A stretch of 64,000 nucleotides of DNA from Pantoea cypripedii (GCF_011395035.1 NZ_CP024768.1:1111277-1175276); one strand, 5' to 3'. Shown: positions 26,016 to 35,417, numbered from the stretch's first letter. The notes: generated by a model from the letters alone, not told the origin. Program-made: numbers and translations.

Positions 26016-26333
26016 TTAGCTCCAGAGCTTTTCCAGCTCATACAGCTGACGGCTGTCTTCCTGCATGACGTGCACAATCACGTCACCAAGATCGACGACC
26101 ACCCAGTCGGCTGCCGCTTTACCTTCAACGCCTAATGGCTTCAGGCCCGCAGCGCGTGACTCCTGCATGACATGGTCAGCAATGGAGGTCACATGGCGGG
26201 TTGAGGTGCCGGTGCAGATAATCATGCAATCGGTGATGCTGGATTTGCCCTGAACGTCAAGTGCGACGATATCCTGGCCTTTGAGATCATCAATCTTATC
26301 AATAACGAACTCTTGGAGTGCTTTACCTTGCAA
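26016..26333 (-). CDS. rsfS: Ribosomal silencing factor RsfS
   Basis: The 105-residue protein (Iojap/RsfS family) binds uL14 and blocks 30S-50S joining in starvation. The pattern GKALQEFVIDKIDDLKGQDIVALDV ... DCMIICTGTSTRHV ... WVVVDLGDVIVHVMQ is the full family domain. The start codon is TTG at 26333. The E. coli cobC gene that lies near here is absent; only about 160 non-coding bases separate rsfS from nadD. Confidence 0.95.
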   Translation of the reverse strand: MQGKALQEFVIDKIDDLKGQDIVALDVQGKSSITDCMIICTGTSTRHVTSIADHVMQESRAAGLKPLGVEGKAAADWVVVDLGDVIVHVMQEDSRQLYELEKLWS

Positions 26334-26494
26334 AAGGTTCCCCTTAAATCAGGTGATTACGGGCAGGCTGAATGCCCTGGAAACGCAGCCAAAAATGAAG
26401 CGGCGCAGTATAGCATGTCGTGATTGGTCGCGATATATACCCGTTATACATCAAATTGCAGGAGCGTTAACTGTCAGCGTGCCTGCAAGCCGAA

Positions 26495-27139
26495 TTATTT
26501 AAGGTATAAGCCGATGCGATCGATATAGTCGATAACCGCAGCAGGCAGTAAATCCGCGCAGGATTCGCCCTGCTGACGTCGCTTACGGATCTCGGTGGCT
26601 GAAATATCGAAAAGCGGCGTATCGGCCAGCCAGATAAGGCCAGCCGGAAGGCGATGCAGTTGTTGCACATCGCGCGCGAGATGCCTTTCCAGCCATTGCT
26701 GCATCTCAGGGGTGTCCATCTGCGCCGGATAGCCTGGGCGTTTGCACACCAGCAAATGACAGAGTGACAGCAAATCCTGCCAGCGGTGCCATTTGGCTAA
26801 CGTTAGCAGAGAATCCTGGCCGATGATAAACCCGAGGGGCTGTTGATCGCCACGTTGCGCACGCAAGGCTTCCAGCGTCGCCACTGTCCACGACGGCGTT
26901 TCCCGCTCCAGTTCGCGCGTATCAATATCAAACAACGGGCGATCAGCAATGGCGCAGTGCAACATGGCTACACGCTGCTGCGCACTGGCCTGGGGCTGCG
27001 GGCGATGCGGTGGCACATTGTTCGGCAGCAGCGTCACTTTTTTCAGCCCAATCTGCTGCGCCAGTGCCTCGACCGGACGCAGATGTCCATAATGGATGGG
27101 ATCAAAGGTGCCGCCGAACAGGGCGTCAAGTTCAGACAT
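26495..27139 (-). CDS. nadD: Nicotinate-nucleotide adenylyltransferase
   Basis: This enzyme of NAD synthesis makes nicotinic acid adenine dinucleotide. The nucleotidyltransferase motif GGTFDPIHYGHLRPVE is at the N-terminus, the second motif FIIGQDSLL near residue 107 and ISATEIRKR (ISSTxxR-type) near 183. ATG 27139 lies inside the end of holA (8-base overlap), as in relatives; the extra upstream codons would need a TTG. Confidence 0.95.
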   Translation of the reverse strand: MSELDALFGGTFDPIHYGHLRPVEALAQQIGLKKVTLLPNNVPPHRPQPQASAQQRVAMLHCAIADRPLFDIDTRELERETPSWTVATLEALRAQRGDQQPLGFIIGQDSLLTLAKWHRWQDLLSLCHLLVCKRPGYPAQMDTPEMQQWLERHLARDVQQLHRLPAGLIWLADTPLFDISATEIRKRRQQGESCADLLPAAVIDYIDRIGLYLK

Positions 27140-28163
27140 CAGCAAAGCTCATCGGGAAATCACGGTGGCAGAGCAGTAGCGACAGGGTCTCCAGCTGCGG
27201 CCACAGGTTTTGACCATAGTCCTGTTTCAGCGACAGCTCCAGTTCAGCCAGCAGATGAACGGCGCGCTGTAAACGCCGGGCATCCAGCCGTTGCAATGCA
27301 TCCATAAACAACGCACGGCGGTTTTGCCAGATGCGCTGTTGATCCATCAGCGTGCGCAGCGGTTGCCGGGCCTGATGGCGTTGCAGATGCAGCAGCGTCA
27401 GCAGATCGCGTTGCAGGCTGCGCAACAGGATCACCACTTCGCTGTCTTCCTTTTCCAGCTGATGCAGGATATGCAGGGCGCGCTTACTTTTGCCCGCCAG
27501 CAGCGCATCAACCCAGTGGAACGGGGTAAAGTGGGCGGCATCATTGACCGCTTCTTCGACCCGTGGCAGCGTGAGTTTGCCATCCGGCCACAGCAGCGAA
27601 AGGCGTTCCAGCGCCTGCGCCAGTGCCAGCAGGTTGCCTTCATAACAGTAGCAAAGCAGCTGGATCGCCGCATCATCCACGCTCAGTTGCATCGCTTTGG
27701 CGCGATTCGCGACCCAGCGTGGCAACTGGGCCTGCTCGGGGGTCTGGCAGGGCACCAGCACCGCCTGGGCACTCAGCGCTTTAAACCAGGCGCTGTTTTC
27801 CTGTGCTTTGGTCAGTTTTGCCATGCGCAGCACCAGCAGGATATCGCTGTGCAGCAGGCTGGCGAGTTTGACCAGTTGCTCGGCCATGGCGGCGTTCGGG
27901 CCATTTTCCGGGAATTGCAGCGTCAGTGTCTGGCGTTGGGTAAACAGGCTGAGCGACTGGCAGCTGGCAAACAGGTCGTCCCAGCTGGTTTGTGCATCCA
28001 GCGTGACGCTGAAATGTTCTTCAAAGCCCTGAGCCGTTGACGCGGTGCGAATGGCGTCAGCGCTTTCCTGAATCAGCAGCGGTTCATTGCCGGTGAGAAA
28101 ATAACAGGCGCGCAGCCCCTCACGGAGTTGCGCGCTGAGTTGTTCAGGATAGATCCTGATCAT
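27132..28163 (-). CDS. holA: DNA polymerase III delta subunit
   Basis: 343 residues. HolA is the clamp-loader subunit that opens the beta clamp. The N-terminal beta-binding part (MIRIYPEQLSAQLREGLRACYFLTGNEPLLIQESADAIR), the AAA-like core with LLVLRMAKLTKAQENSAWFKAL, and the C-terminal collar helices (LHLLQRHQA..LRTLM) follow E. coli HolA. Its ATG overlaps the lptE stop (ATGA) and its end overlaps nadD, giving a tightly coupled leuS-lptE-holA-nadD unit. Confidence 0.94.
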   Translation of the reverse strand: MIRIYPEQLSAQLREGLRACYFLTGNEPLLIQESADAIRTASTAQGFEEHFSVTLDAQTSWDDLFASCQSLSLFTQRQTLTLQFPENGPNAAMAEQLVKLASLLHSDILLVLRMAKLTKAQENSAWFKALSAQAVLVPCQTPEQAQLPRWVANRAKAMQLSVDDAAIQLLCYCYEGNLLALAQALERLSLLWPDGKLTLPRVEEAVNDAAHFTPFHWVDALLAGKSKRALHILHQLEKEDSEVVILLRSLQRDLLTLLHLQRHQARQPLRTLMDQQRIWQNRRALFMDALQRLDARRLQRAVHLLAELELSLKQDYGQNLWPQLETLSLLLCHRDFPMSFADV

Positions 28164-28759
28164 TGCAGACTGGTAGCTGACGAGGAGAGTGCTTCCGGTG
28201 AGCTTTCGCCGGGTAAGATCGTCTCAGGCTGCGGCAACGTATCTTTGTTGCTTTCCTGCGCCGCATGCACGGTTAGCAGCTTACGTACCAGCTGTTCGGC
28301 AGCACGCTGACGCATCTCCTGCATGATCTTGTCTTGCTCGGCATCCTTCGCCAGTGCGGCGTTCGGGTTGTCGAAGAAAGAACGGTACACCGTCGTGCTG
28401 ATCGGGTAGATACCTTTACCTGGCAGCAGCACCTGAGCAGACACTGACATTACCAGTGAGTATTCAGCGGTGGTACCGCTGATAAACACTGAGGCAGTGT
28501 CGCGACTAAAGCCTTCGCCACCGAGACGCAACGTCGGAATGTTGTTACGCGTCTCTTTGCTGTCATCAACAATGCGCACGTTATTGAGGCGCAACTGCTG
28601 ACGGACGGTGCGCGCCAGTGGACCATAAGGGTCGCCAGTGGAGACGATCAGCGTTTTCATTTCGGCGGGCACCTGAGTGGTGCCGCGCGGATGAAAACCA
28701 CAGCCAGCGGTGATCATCACCGCCAGCAGGACAAACAGCCTGATAATCAGTTGTCGCAC
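28160..28759 (-). CDS. lptE: LPS-assembly lipoprotein LptE
   Basis: 199 residues with lipobox ITAGC (lipidated C20), an outer-membrane lipoprotein that plugs the LptD barrel in LPS export. Family blocks GFHPRGTTQVPAEMKTLIVSTGDPYGPL, TAEYSLVMSV and YRSFFDNPNAALAKDAEQD are clear. The start is GTG at 28759 with AGGAGG upstream. It sits 14 bases after leuS and overlaps holA. Confidence 0.93.
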   Translation of the reverse strand: MRQLIIRLFVLLAVMITAGCGFHPRGTTQVPAEMKTLIVSTGDPYGPLARTVRQQLRLNNVRIVDDSKETRNNIPTLRLGGEGFSRDTASVFISGTTAEYSLVMSVSAQVLLPGKGIYPISTTVYRSFFDNPNAALAKDAEQDKIMQEMRQRAAEQLVRKLLTVHAAQESNKDTLPQPETILPGESSPEALSSSATSLQ

Positions 28760-28773
28760 AGTTCCTCCTGAAC

Positions 28774-31356
28774 TTAACCCACGACCAGGTTAAGCAGTTT
28801 GCCGGGGACATAAATCACTTTACGAATGGTGACGCCTTCCAGATATTTCGCCACCAGATGCTCCTGCGCGGCACGCGCCTGCACCTGCTCCTGGGTTGCA
28901 TCGGGCGCAACGGTGATTTTGCCGCGCACTTTGCCATTAACCTGAACCACCACCAGCAGTGAATCTTCAACCATAGCGGCTTCGTCTGCAACCGGCCAGC
29001 TGGCGTCATCGACACTGCCTTCACCGCCCAGCGCTTCCCACAATACGTAGCAGGTATGCGGAGTGAACGGATACAGCAGACGGGTGACGGCAATCAGCGC
29101 TTCCTGCAGCAGAGCACGATCCTGGTCGCTTTCCTGCGGGGCGCGGAGCAGTTTGTTCATCAGCTCCATAATCGCCGCAATCGCGGTGTTGAAGGTCTGA
29201 CGACGGCCAATATCATCCGCGACTTTAGCGATGGTTTTGTGCAGATCGCGACGCAGCGCTTTCTGATCATCGTTCAACGCGTTGACATCCAGCGCCGTGG
29301 TCGCGCCTTTTGCGACGTGCTCGTAAGCCAGTTTCCACACACGTTTCAGGAAGCGGTTCGCCCCTTCCACGCCTGATTCCTGCCACTCCAGCGTCATTTC
29401 TGCCGGGGAAGCAAACATCATGAACAGACGAACGGTATCCGCACCGTAACGTTCTACCATCAACTGCGGGTCGATGCCGTTGTTTTTCGACTTCGACATT
29501 TTGCTCATGCCCGCGTAAACCACTTCACGGCCCTGATTATCGATGGCTTTGACGATGCGACCTTTTTCATCGCGCTCCACGTTGACATCGACCGGGGACA
29601 CCCAGTTACGCTCGCCGTTAACGCCGACGTAGTAGAAGGCATCCGCCAGTACCATGCCCTGACACAGCAGACGTTTGGCTGGCTCATCAGAGTTGACCAG
29701 GCCCGCATCACGCAGCAGCTTATGGTAGAAGCGGAAATACATCAGGTGCATAATGGCGTGTTCGATACCACCCACATACTGATCAACCGGCAGCCAGTAG
29801 TTTGCTGCGGCCGGATCCAGCATGCCTTCATTGTAGTTAGCACAGGTGTAACGCGCGTAGTACCAGGATGACTCCATAAAGGTGTCAAAGGTATCGGTCT
29901 CACGCAGCGCAGGCTGGCCGTTCACAGTGGTTTTCGCCCACTCCGGGTCAGCTTTGATCGGGCTGGTAATACCGTCCATCACCACATCTTCTGGCAGGAT
30001 CACCGGCAGTTGATCTTCCGGCGTTGGCATCACAGTACCATCTTCCAGCGTCACCATCGGGATCGGTGCGCCCCAGTAACGCTGACGGGAGACACCCCAG
30101 TCGCGCAGACGGTAGTTCACTTTACGCACGCCAACGCCTTTGGCGGCCAGCGCGTCAGCAATGGCGTTGAAGCCCGCTTCGTGGCTCAGGCCGTTGTAGT
30201 CGCCAGAATTAAACAGCGTGCCTTTTTCGGTCATCGCGGCAGTGCTGACATCCGGCTCGGTGCCGTCGAGGTTCAGGATCACCGGTTTGATCGGCAGAGA
30301 ATATTTAGTGGCAAATTCCCAGTCGCGCTGGTCATGACCTGGAACGGCCATCACCGCACCGGTGCCGTATTCCATCAACACAAAGTTGGCGACCCACACC
30401 GGGATCTCTTCGCCGGTCAGCGGATGGATAACGTGCAGGCCGGTGGCCATGCCTTTTTTCTCCATCGTTGCCATATCGGCTTCGGCCACTTTGGTGTTGC
30501 GGCATTCATCGATGAAGTCAGACAGCGCCGGGTTGGTCGCTGCGGCCTGCTGTGCCAGCGGGTGACCTGCGGCGACGGCAACATAAGTGGCACCCAGGAA
30601 GGTATCCGGACGGGTGGTGTAGACCGTGACTTTTTCTGCGCTGTAGGCCACGTCAAAGGTGATTTCCACGCCTTCTGAGCGACCAATCCAGTTGCGCTGC
30701 ATGGTTTTAACCTGCTCAGGCCAGTCTTCCAGCTTGTCGAGGTCGTTCAGCAGCTCTTCTGCGTAATCGGTGATTTTGACGAACCACTGTGGAATCTCTT
30801 TACGCTCAACTTTGGTGTCGCAGCGCCAGCAGCAGCCGTCGATAACCTGTTCGTTCGCCAGCACTGTCAGGTCATTCGGGCACCAGTTAACCGCAGAAGT
30901 CTTCTTATAAACCAGACCTTTTTCATACAGTTTGGTGAAGAACCACTGTTCCCAGCGATAGTATTCAGGCTGGCAGGTCGCCAGTTCGCGGCTCCAGTCA
31001 TAGCCAAAACCCAGCAGCTTGAGCTGGTTTTTCATGTACTGGATGTTGTCGTAAGTCCAGGGGGCCGGGGCGGTATTGTTTTTTACCGCCGCGCCTTCAG
31101 CAGGCAGACCAAACGCATCCCAGCCGATCGGCTGCAGAACGTTTTTGCCCAGCATACGCTGGTAACGGGCAATCACATCACCGATGGTGTAGTTACGCAC
31201 ATGGCCCATGTGCAGGCGGCCGGAAGGATAGGGTAGCATAGAGAGGCAGTAGTATTTCTCTTTGCCTTCCTGCTCGGTCACTTTAAAGGTTTCATTTTCG
31301 TCCCAGTGCTGCTGGACGCGGGATTCTATCTCTTCCGGGCGGTATTGCTCTTGCAT
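28774..31356 (-). CDS. leuS: Leucyl-tRNA synthetase
   Basis: 860 residues, the same length as E. coli LeuS. The class I signatures are HMGH at residues 49-52 and KMSKS near 619. Between them lie the CP1 editing domain (TTRPDTFLGATYVAVAAGHPLA with the conserved Thr and Asp) and the zinc/leucine-specific parts. The first gene of the leuS-lptE-holA-nadD operon; it is divergent from ybeL with a promoter interval of about 210 bases. Confidence 0.97.
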   Translation of the reverse strand: MQEQYRPEEIESRVQQHWDENETFKVTEQEGKEKYYCLSMLPYPSGRLHMGHVRNYTIGDVIARYQRMLGKNVLQPIGWDAFGLPAEGAAVKNNTAPAPWTYDNIQYMKNQLKLLGFGYDWSRELATCQPEYYRWEQWFFTKLYEKGLVYKKTSAVNWCPNDLTVLANEQVIDGCCWRCDTKVERKEIPQWFVKITDYAEELLNDLDKLEDWPEQVKTMQRNWIGRSEGVEITFDVAYSAEKVTVYTTRPDTFLGATYVAVAAGHPLAQQAAATNPALSDFIDECRNTKVAEADMATMEKKGMATGLHVIHPLTGEEIPVWVANFVLMEYGTGAVMAVPGHDQRDWEFATKYSLPIKPVILNLDGTEPDVSTAAMTEKGTLFNSGDYNGLSHEAGFNAIADALAAKGVGVRKVNYRLRDWGVSRQRYWGAPIPMVTLEDGTVMPTPEDQLPVILPEDVVMDGITSPIKADPEWAKTTVNGQPALRETDTFDTFMESSWYYARYTCANYNEGMLDPAAANYWLPVDQYVGGIEHAIMHLMYFRFYHKLLRDAGLVNSDEPAKRLLCQGMVLADAFYYVGVNGERNWVSPVDVNVERDEKGRIVKAIDNQGREVVYAGMSKMSKSKNNGIDPQLMVERYGADTVRLFMMFASPAEMTLEWQESGVEGANRFLKRVWKLAYEHVAKGATTALDVNALNDDQKALRRDLHKTIAKVADDIGRRQTFNTAIAAIMELMNKLLRAPQESDQDRALLQEALIAVTRLLYPFTPHTCYVLWEALGGEGSVDDASWPVADEAAMVEDSLLVVVQVNGKVRGKITVAPDATQEQVQARAAQEHLVAKYLEGVTIRKVIYVPGKLLNLVVG

Positions 31357-31570
31357 GGCTGCCTGTGGTCCTTAATGAATATCGCACTTAGCGTACTTTT
31401 AGATCCGCATAGCATACCCATAAGGTAGCCCCTCAACAACACTTCGCGCCTTTGCCTGGGCGATTTCTGCCGAATGCGCCGCCGTATTCACCCTTTTGCG
31501 ATTTCCCCCGCGACCTGACCCGCAAGTGACTAAACTTAATCAGAGCATTCGCAGCAGAAAGGAGAACAAA

Positions 31571-32053
31571 ATGAATAACGTGGCGCAGGTATATCGTGCA
31601 ACGGTAACGGCATTAACCCAGCGGCTGGAACGTGGTGAACGTGATATTGATGCGCTGGTCGCCAGCGCGCGTTTGCGGCTGCTGGCACAGCAGGATTTAA
31701 CCTCGGACGAAGTCGACGAAGTGTTACATGCCGTCAGACGAGATTTGCAGGAATTTGCCCTTAGCTATGAAGAGTCTGCCAGCGTACTGGGCGATTCGGT
31801 GTTTATGCGCGTGATTCGCGAGAGTATCTGGAAAGAGCTGGCGGATATCACTGACAAGAGCCAGCTGGAATGGCGCGAGGTGTTTCAGGATCTGCGTCAT
31901 CATGGTGTCTATCAAAGCGGCGAGGTGGTGGGGCTGGGAAATCTGGTGTGCGAGAAGTGTCATTTTACCCGCGCCATTTATACCCCGGAAACCTTAACCC
32001 GTTGCCCGGAATGTGGGCACGACCATTTCCAGCGTCAGCCTTTTGAACCCTGA
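31571..32053 (+). CDS. ybeL: Zinc-ribbon protein YbeL (DUF1451)
   Basis: 160 residues. The N-terminal two thirds are helical and charged (ERGERDIDALVASARLRLLAQQ, EVLHAVRRDLQEFALSYEES). The C-terminus holds a zinc ribbon: CEKCHF near residue 129 and CPECGH near 147. Function is unknown; in E. coli the gene has the same place, divergent from leuS. AAGGAG precedes the ATG at 31571. A GC-rich hairpin CGGGCAGC/GCTGCCCG follows the stop at 32061-32079. Confidence 0.92.
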   Translation: MNNVAQVYRATVTALTQRLERGERDIDALVASARLRLLAQQDLTSDEVDEVLHAVRRDLQEFALSYEESASVLGDSVFMRVIRESIWKELADITDKSQLEWREVFQDLRHHGVYQSGEVVGLGNLVCEKCHFTRAIYTPETLTRCPECGHDHFQRQPFEP

Positions 32054-32087
32054 AAGCAATCGGGCAGCGTTGCTGCCCGACATTACG

Positions 32088-32158
32088 GTAGCGGCGCGAT
32101 TTATCGCGCGTCTTTTCCTGCATCGCGCACAGGATTGCGCGATAAATCGCGCCGCTAC
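32088..32158. repeat. REP pair (REPIN-like) between ybeL and gltL
   Basis: A direct copy (32088-32109) and a perfect inverted copy (32137-32158) of the same 22-base REP sequence enclose 27 bases. The whole element could fold into one long hairpin. Confidence 0.9.
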
Positions 32159-32172
32159 GATGCAGTGCTGTT

Positions 32173-32898
32173 TTAGTGCAGAATCTTCGCGAGGAAGTCT
32201 TTGGCGCGATCCGACTGCGGATTGTTAAAGAAATCATCCTTATTGGTGTCTTCAACAATTTTGCCTTCATCCATAAAGATCACGCGGTTAGCCACTTTGC
32301 GCGCAAAGCCCATCTCATGGGTGACCACCATCATGGTCATGCCTTCCTGTGCCAGTTCCACCATCACATCCAGCACTTCGTTGATCATTTCCGGATCGAG
32401 TGCGGAGGTCGGTTCGTCGAACAGCATCGCCACCGGGTCCATGCACAGTGCACGGGCAATTGCCACACGCTGCTGCTGACCACCAGAGAGCTGGCCAGGG
32501 AATTTATCCGCATGGGCAGATAAGCCGACGCGCGCCAGCAGTTTCAGGCCCTTTTCCCGCGCTACCTTTTTGTCACGCTTCAACACTTTCACCTGTGCCA
32601 GGGTCAGGTTGTCAACAATGCTCAGGTGCGGGAACAGCTCAAAATGCTGGAACACCATGCCGACCTTGCTGCGCAACTGCGCGAGGTTGGTTTTTTTGTC
32701 GTTAACTTCGATGCCGGTCACCTGGATGCTGCCCTGCTGAATCGGCTCCAGGCCGTTTACCGTTTTGATCAGCGTCGATTTACCCGATCCAGACGGACCG
32801 CACACCACCACCACTTCACCGGTTTTGACTTCGGTGGAGCAATCGGTCAGCACCTGAAAGTGCCCGTACCACTTAGAAACATTTTTCAGGCTAATCAT
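32173..32898 (-). CDS. gltL: Glutamate/aspartate ABC transporter ATPase
   Basis: 241 residues. Walker A GPSGSGKST near residue 35, VFQHFELFPH, signature LSGGQQQR near 135, Walker B AMLFDEPTSALDPE and VTHEMG. It powers the GltIJKL importer. It sits directly after gltK (no gap) at the end of the operon and is followed by the REP pair. Confidence 0.95.
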   Translation of the reverse strand: MISLKNVSKWYGHFQVLTDCSTEVKTGEVVVVCGPSGSGKSTLIKTVNGLEPIQQGSIQVTGIEVNDKKTNLAQLRSKVGMVFQHFELFPHLSIVDNLTLAQVKVLKRDKKVAREKGLKLLARVGLSAHADKFPGQLSGGQQQRVAIARALCMDPVAMLFDEPTSALDPEMINEVLDVMVELAQEGMTMMVVTHEMGFARKVANRVIFMDEGKIVEDTNKDDFFNNPQSDRAKDFLAKILH

Positions 32899-33576
32899 TT
32901 AAACCGTCCTTTTTCTTTTCAGATAGCTAACCAGCAGCGAAGCGCTCAGGCTGATGACAAAGTAAACCAGACCCGCAAATAAAATCATTTCCACCTGGGT
33001 ACCGTCACGCTCACCGATGGTTGAAGCGGTACGGAAGAAATCAGCCAGGCTGAGGACATAAACCAGTGAGGTATCCTGAAACAGGACAATTCCCTGGGTG
33101 AGTAGCAACGGCACCATGGCACGGAACGCCTGTGGCAGGATCACCAGCTGCATCGATTGCCAGTGGGTCATACCCAGAGCCAGCGCGGCATTGGATTGAC
33201 CGCGGGCGATACTGATGATGCCCGCGCGGATAATCTCCGAATAGTACGCGGCTTCAAACAGCGAAAAGGCCACCATGGCCGAGATCAGACGGATATCGGT
33301 TTTCGGCGACAATCCCAGCACCTGTTGCAGAAAACTCGGCACCACCAGATAGAACCACAGCAGCACCATAACCAGTGGCACGGAGCGGAACAGGTTAACG
33401 TACAATTTGGCAAACCAGCGCACCGGGGCGATGGGCGACAGGCGCATCACTGCCAGGATGGTGCCCCAGATAATGCCGAATACCACGGCGGTCAGGGTGA
33501 TTTTCAACGTAATCACCATGCCATTTAGCAGGTAGGGCAGGCTGGGAGGAATGGAACTCCAGTCAAAATCGTACAT
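32899..33576 (-). CDS. gltK: Glutamate/aspartate ABC transporter permease GltK
   Basis: 225 residues with about five membrane helices. It starts MYDFDWSSIPPSLPYLLNGM as in E. coli. The EAA loop EAAYYSEIIRAGIISIARGQSNAALALGM lies near residues 108-137. It pairs with GltJ to form the channel. It overlaps gltJ by one base. Confidence 0.94.
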   Translation of the reverse strand: MYDFDWSSIPPSLPYLLNGMVITLKITLTAVVFGIIWGTILAVMRLSPIAPVRWFAKLYVNLFRSVPLVMVLLWFYLVVPSFLQQVLGLSPKTDIRLISAMVAFSLFEAAYYSEIIRAGIISIARGQSNAALALGMTHWQSMQLVILPQAFRAMVPLLLTQGIVLFQDTSLVYVLSLADFFRTASTIGERDGTQVEMILFAGLVYFVISLSASLLVSYLKRKRTV

Positions 33577-34316
33577 TATTTCCCTCCCATATTGCCGGGC
33601 AGACGTACTTTGCGTTCTACCAGACTCATGAGCAGCATAATCACCAGGTTAATAGCAATGTAGGCCAGGGTGATGGCGGTGAAAGATTCATAGGCGTGTG
33701 CCGAGTAATCCAGCAATTTACCGGCCTGTGCGGCCATATCCACCAGGCCAATCGTTGAGGCGATGGCAGAGTTTTTCACCAGGTTAAGCATCTCCGATGT
33801 CATCGGCGGCACAATCACGCGATAGGCATTCGGCAACAGCACATAGCGGTACGTTTGCGGCAGGGTCAGGCCCATCGCCAGGCCGGCATTTTTCTGCCCG
33901 TACGGTAGCGACTGAATCGCGGCACGTACCTGTTCAGACACGCGTGCACCGGTGAATAACCCAAGGCAAATCACCGACGAAGAGAAGAATTGGATGTTGG
34001 GATCCAGCTCCGATTTAAACCACATACCCAGGCTTTCTCCCACCAGTTCCGGTGCCACCAGATACCAGAAGAAGAACTGTACAATCAGCGGAATATTACG
34101 GAACAGCTCCACGTAGCAGGTGCCGAGGGTTGATAGCCAGCGGTTAGGCACGGTACGCAGAATGCCAAAGAAGGAACCTACGAAGAAAGCGATAATCCAG
34201 GCGCAGCAGGAGACGGCAATCGTCACCTGAAAACCGGACCACAGCCAGCCGAGATAGGTCGTATTGCCGAACGGGGCCGGTTGTAAAAAAATGCCCCAGT
34301 TCCAGTCGATACCCAT
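33576..34316 (-). CDS. gltJ: Glutamate/aspartate ABC transporter permease GltJ
   Basis: 246 residues. N-terminus MGIDWNWGIFLQPAPFGNTTYLGWLWSG matches E. coli GltJ. The permease loop reads GARVSEQVRAAIQSLPYGQKNAGLAMGL. It lies 162 bases after gltI, and that interval carries an intrinsic terminator with a SroC-like RNA, so gltJKL expression depends on readthrough. Confidence 0.94.
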   Translation of the reverse strand: MGIDWNWGIFLQPAPFGNTTYLGWLWSGFQVTIAVSCCAWIIAFFVGSFFGILRTVPNRWLSTLGTCYVELFRNIPLIVQFFFWYLVAPELVGESLGMWFKSELDPNIQFFSSSVICLGLFTGARVSEQVRAAIQSLPYGQKNAGLAMGLTLPQTYRYVLLPNAYRVIVPPMTSEMLNLVKNSAIASTIGLVDMAAQAGKLLDYSAHAYESFTAITLAYIAINLVIMLLMSLVERKVRLPGNMGGK

Positions 34317-34328
34317 AATAGCTCCGGT

Positions 34329-34478
34329 AAAAAAAGGGTAGCTGAGCTACAGCTACCCAGAAGATTGATGAACGGTGTCTTGTTTACTCTTCACAGGGGA
34401 ACGACCTGAGAGAGTCTGTCTGTCCGCACCGCGGTTTCAGCAATCGAGAGGGCAGCAGGGCTGCCCTTATTTTCATTG
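34329..34478 (-). ncRNA. sroC: SroC-like small RNA from the gltI-gltJ interval
   Basis: In E. coli SroC is processed from the gltIJKL transcript in exactly this interval and acts as a sponge of the sRNA GcvB. Here, on the minus strand, the interval begins with a GC hairpin (GGGCAGCCCTGCTGCCC), has an unstructured CU-rich middle (CAGACTCTCTCAGGTCG) and ends in a perfect intrinsic terminator, GGGTAGCTG/CAGCTACCC followed by seven T (34329-34358). The 5' end is a guess. Identity rests on synteny and layout; I could not align it. Confidence 0.65.
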
Positions 34479-35417
34479 TTAATTCATTGCCTTGTCGTTT
34501 GGCGCTTTGAACAGGGCTTTCATGTCATCCGACAGATCAAAATTGATGTTCATGCCTTTTGGCGGAATTGGATTTTTGAACCATTTGTCGAACCATTTCT
34601 CAGCTTCGCCAGAGGTCTGAGCCTGCGCAATGGTATCGTCCATCAGCTTCTTAAATTCCGGATCGTTTTTACGCAGCATACAGCCATAGGCTTCGTGTGA
34701 CTGCGGTGTACCCAGGATCACCCAGTTATCCGGTTTCTTCGCTTTGGCGCGTTCACCGGCCAGCAGCGCATCATCCATCATAAAGGCCACGGCACGACCG
34801 GTTTCCAGCGTGCGGAATGAGTCACCGTGATCTTTCGCGCTGATAATACGCATGCCCATTTTTTTCGAGTCATTCAGCTTATTCAGCAGAATTTCAGAAG
34901 TGGTGCCTGACGTGACAACGACGGTTTTACCTTTCAGATCATCAAAATCTTTGATCTCGCCGCCTTTTTTCACCAGCAGACGCGTACCGACCACGAAGAT
35001 GGTGTCAGAGAACGCGGCCTGTTGCTGACGCTCCAGGTTATTGGTCGTGGAGCCACACTCGAAATCAAAGGTGCCGTTTTGCAGCAACGGGATGCGGTTC
35101 TGCGAGGTGATCGGCAGCATTTTGACCTGCAGATCCGGCTTGTTCAGCTTTTTCTTGATAGCTTCAACGATCGCGTTGGAATAATCCTGCGAATAACCAA
35201 CGACTTTTTGCTCATTGTCGTAGTAAGAGAAGGGAACAGACGACTCGCGATGCCCGACGACAATCACGCCATTTTTGCTGATTTTTTCCAGCGTGCTGAC
35301 TTGCTGATCTGCTGGGGTGGCGGCTGGTGCAGCAGTTGCCGGTTTGGCATCTTCCGCATGAGCCACGGAGGCGAGGCCAGCCAGAGCCAGGCAAAGGCCC
35401 AGTTTCCGTAATTTCAT
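34479..35417 (-). CDS. gltI: Glutamate/aspartate periplasmic binding protein
   Basis: 312 residues. The signal peptide MKLRKLGLCLALAGLASVAHA ends near residue 21, followed by an alanine/proline-rich N-terminal extension (AKPATAAPAATPADQQ) not present in E. coli GltI. The SBP_bac_3 core reads ESSVPFSYYDNEQKVVGYSQDY, FDFECGSTTNNLERQ and VVVTSGTTSEILL. ATG 35417 has AGGAG at good spacing. The leader carries a likely GcvB site. First gene of gltI-gltJKL. Confidence 0.95.
   Translation of the reverse strand: MKLRKLGLCLALAGLASVAHAEDAKPATAAPAATPADQQVSTLEKISKNGVIVVGHRESSVPFSYYDNEQKVVGYSQDYSNAIVEAIKKKLNKPDLQVKMLPITSQNRIPLLQNGTFDFECGSTTNNLERQQQAAFSDTIFVVGTRLLVKKGGEIKDFDDLKGKTVVVTSGTTSEILLNKLNDSKKMGMRIISAKDHGDSFRTLETGRAVAFMMDDALLAGERAKAKKPDNWVILGTPQSHEAYGCMLRKNDPEFKKLMDDTIAQAQTSGEAEKWFDKWFKNPIPPKGMNINFDLSDDMKALFKAPNDKAMN

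Noticed and set aside
31496..31570. N-terminal extension of ybeL from 31496
   Set aside because: The internal ATG at 31571 has a strong AAGGAG and matches the family start; the extension looks non-coding.
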